Origin: Candidatus Thorarchaeota archaeon
GTDB lineage: Archaea; Asgardarchaeota; Thorarchaeia; Thorarchaeales; Thorarchaeaceae
Assembly: GCA_016840825.1 (NCBI GenBank)
Contig: JAEORN010000175.1
Location: forward strand, 1 to 5,278
Direction of reading: 5' to 3'
DNA length: 5,278 nt
Shown piece after piece: positions 4,327 through 5,278 of the stretch. The position numbers and the translations under genes were made by a program. The number at the start of each line of letters is the position of its first letter. Within the stretch, counting starts at the first letter, position 1. The notes beneath the pieces were generated by a model. It was given only the letters and a program-made list of their open reading frames with translations, searched no databases and was not told the DNA's origin.

Positions 4327-5022
4327 CTATCGCCATTCTAGTCTCAGTGAAATCTCAGGTGGTATTTCATCAATAATCTGTTCTATCTCTTCGCGAGAAG
4401 GTTCTTGAAGCCCAGCTGTTTCTGACTCTCGAGTTCCAGAAGATTGAATGTAGTTTTGCACAAGATACTCTCCCTGAAAGCCTAAATCCGCAAGGACTCG
4501 TGCAATTCCTACAATCTCGCTAGGATGCATCAAGCGGCCAACGTACGTTGTCCTTGGCCAAAATGCCACATTTGATTCAAGAATTGAGTTGATACTTCTC
4601 ATGACATTTGACCATAAGTCGTGTTTTGCCCGAGTGATCTCAATATATCGCTCAGGTATAGTCTTCATATCAAACCAGATAGAATCAAGATACGGTAAAC
4701 ATTGCTCCAATATTTGGGGCACAGAGCCCTGAGTGTTTAGATTGATGTGTCCAGCCCCATCATCGTGTAGTGCCTTCAACAAATCTGGAAGATCCTTATG
4801 GATTGTCGGCTCTCCGCCTGTGATACAGTAGCCATCAGTAAAATTGCCATGTACACGCTCAACGATGTCTGGAATATCCATCATTGCACCTGAAGACAAT
4901 GGAATGATCTCTGCATTTTGGCAGTAGGGACAGTCCATATTACATCCAGCTGTGAATATCACTGTCACAGGAATTTTTGGAACATCAACCAGACTTATGT
5001 CAATAATAGAGGCAATTCGCAT
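4327..5022 (-). CDS. Radical SAM protein, anaerobic ribonucleotide reductase activase type (NrdG-like)
   Basis: This 231-residue protein is a radical SAM enzyme of the type annotated as anaerobic ribonucleoside-triphosphate reductase activating protein. Such activases use a [4Fe-4S] cluster and S-adenosylmethionine to create a glycyl radical on the large subunit NrdD, allowing oxygen-independent deoxynucleotide synthesis. The cluster motif is Cys27-x3-Cys31-x2-Cys34 within TAGCNMDCPYCQN. The SAM-binding glycine motif is GGEPT (69-73), NTQGS (96-100) takes the place of the usual (D/N)TNG strand, and WFDMK (116-120) follows as in this family. The N-terminal strand IIDISLVDVPKIPVTVIF matches the family's typical SLIDYPG.. 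start. No nrdD gene or other glycyl radical enzyme is in the window, so the partner is unproven, and other small radical SAM activases look similar. The ATG at 5022 has a weak ribosome site and a TTTTAAC box at 5065-5059, giving a leader of about 14 bases. It lies upstream of psmA on the same strand. Confidence 0.85.
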   Translation of the reverse strand: MRIASIIDISLVDVPKIPVTVIFTAGCNMDCPYCQNAEIIPLSSGAMMDIPDIVERVHGNFTDGYCITGGEPTIHKDLPDLLKALHDDGAGHINLNTQGSVPQILEQCLPYLDSIWFDMKTIPERYIEITRAKHDLWSNVMRSINSILESNVAFWPRTTYVGRLMHPSEIVGIARVLADLGFQGEYLVQNYIQSSGTRESETAGLQEPSREEIEQIIDEIPPEISLRLEWR

Positions 5023-5058
5023 TTCTAACTCAGGCTCACACTTTTGTTTGCATTCTCT

Positions 5059-5065
5059 GTTAAAA
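5059..5065 (-). promoter_or_regulatory. TATA box of the NrdG-like gene
   Basis: The minus strand reads AGTTTTAACAG. TTTTAAC is a box-A-like element about 40 bases upstream of the ATG at 5022, predicting transcription start near 5036. Confidence 0.4.
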
Positions 5066-5278
5066 CTTCAACCCTATCTACATTCGATTCTGCGGGCAAT
5101 ATTACTAGATGCTGTAATGGTATTATTAGAACTTTTATTAGAAAAATAATCCGCAGTCATATCTGGGGACCGTGCGCAATGGAAAATAGATGTATCTCTA
5201 GAACAGAAATACTAAGGAATACGCTTTTTCATATCCAAATAAAGCAATGTCAATATATCGATAATTTTCCTGAAGCAG
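5066..5278. other. AT-rich window edge with two competing partial reading frames
   Basis: No confident gene is seen here. Two frames run off the right edge. On the plus strand an ATG at 5179 opens 33 codons with no stop to 5278 (MENRCISRTEILRN...). It is preceded by GGGGA at about 5165-5169 and a TTTTATTA box at 5133-5140 whose spacing predicts transcription start near 5163, a coherent promoter layout. On the minus strand an open frame from 5278 to a TAG at 5200-5198 gives 26 residues (LLQENYRYIDIALFGYEK...) that could be the C-terminus of a gene lying to the right. Only one of these can easily be real, and the window does not decide which. A 28-codon minus frame at 5160-5074 has no ribosome site. 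Confidence 0.35.

Noticed and set aside
1..5278. tRNA or rRNA genes, CRISPR arrays, insertion sequences, attachment sites
   Set aside because: I saw no cloverleaf-like intergenic segment, no regularly spaced repeats, no transposase or integrase motifs and no long direct repeats. Intergenic regions are short.

Overview
This window most likely comes from an uncultured archaeon. It carries an archaeal-type 20S proteasome alpha subunit, a RimK-family ATP-grasp ligase, a stand-alone NrdG-type radical SAM protein and an Mrr-like nuclease-fold protein of a kind common in archaea. Several genes have GGTGA/GAGGTGA ribosome-binding sites, and TATA-like boxes lie about 25-60 bases upstream of starts. 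Base composition is moderate and slightly AT-rich, so nothing points to an extreme thermophile or halophile. An Asgard-type (e.g. Thorarchaeota-like) source is a guess: the proteasome subunit has a eukaryote-like tryptophan-lysine stretch, but lineage cannot be proven here.

Layout, left to right. Positions 29-124 (-) hold a very small candidate gene with a strong Shine-Dalgarno site. Positions 212-706 (-) encode an unrecognised acidic 164-residue protein. It is divergent from 770-1429 (+), a PD-(D/E)XK nuclease-fold protein, and the 63-base gap holds one near-symmetric TATA box that could serve both. The nuclease gene converges, with a 10-base gap, on 1440-2447 (-), a 335-residue protein whose C-terminal half is a beta-carbonic-anhydrase-like domain with a rearranged zinc motif. 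A promoter region with a long inverted repeat separates that gene from the divergent RimK-like ligase at 2564-3460 (+). The ligase converges on psmA at 3492-4223 (-). Upstream of psmA on the same strand, but with an apparent promoter of its own between them, is the NrdG-like radical SAM protein at 4327-5022 (-). The last 256 bases are mostly AT-rich, hold that gene's promoter, and may contain the edge of another gene.

The six larger genes do not form a single operon. They alternate in strand (-,+,-,+,-,-), and nearly all have their own promoter candidates. They look like a housekeeping neighbourhood (protein degradation, deoxynucleotide synthesis activation, glutamate ligation to a cofactor or protein) mixed with less understood proteins. 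I see no integrase, transposase, CRISPR array, tRNA or rRNA. The most interesting item is the carbonic-anhydrase-like protein, which combines an unrecognised N-terminal half with a non-canonical metal site. I do not see clear evidence of a new multi-gene system.
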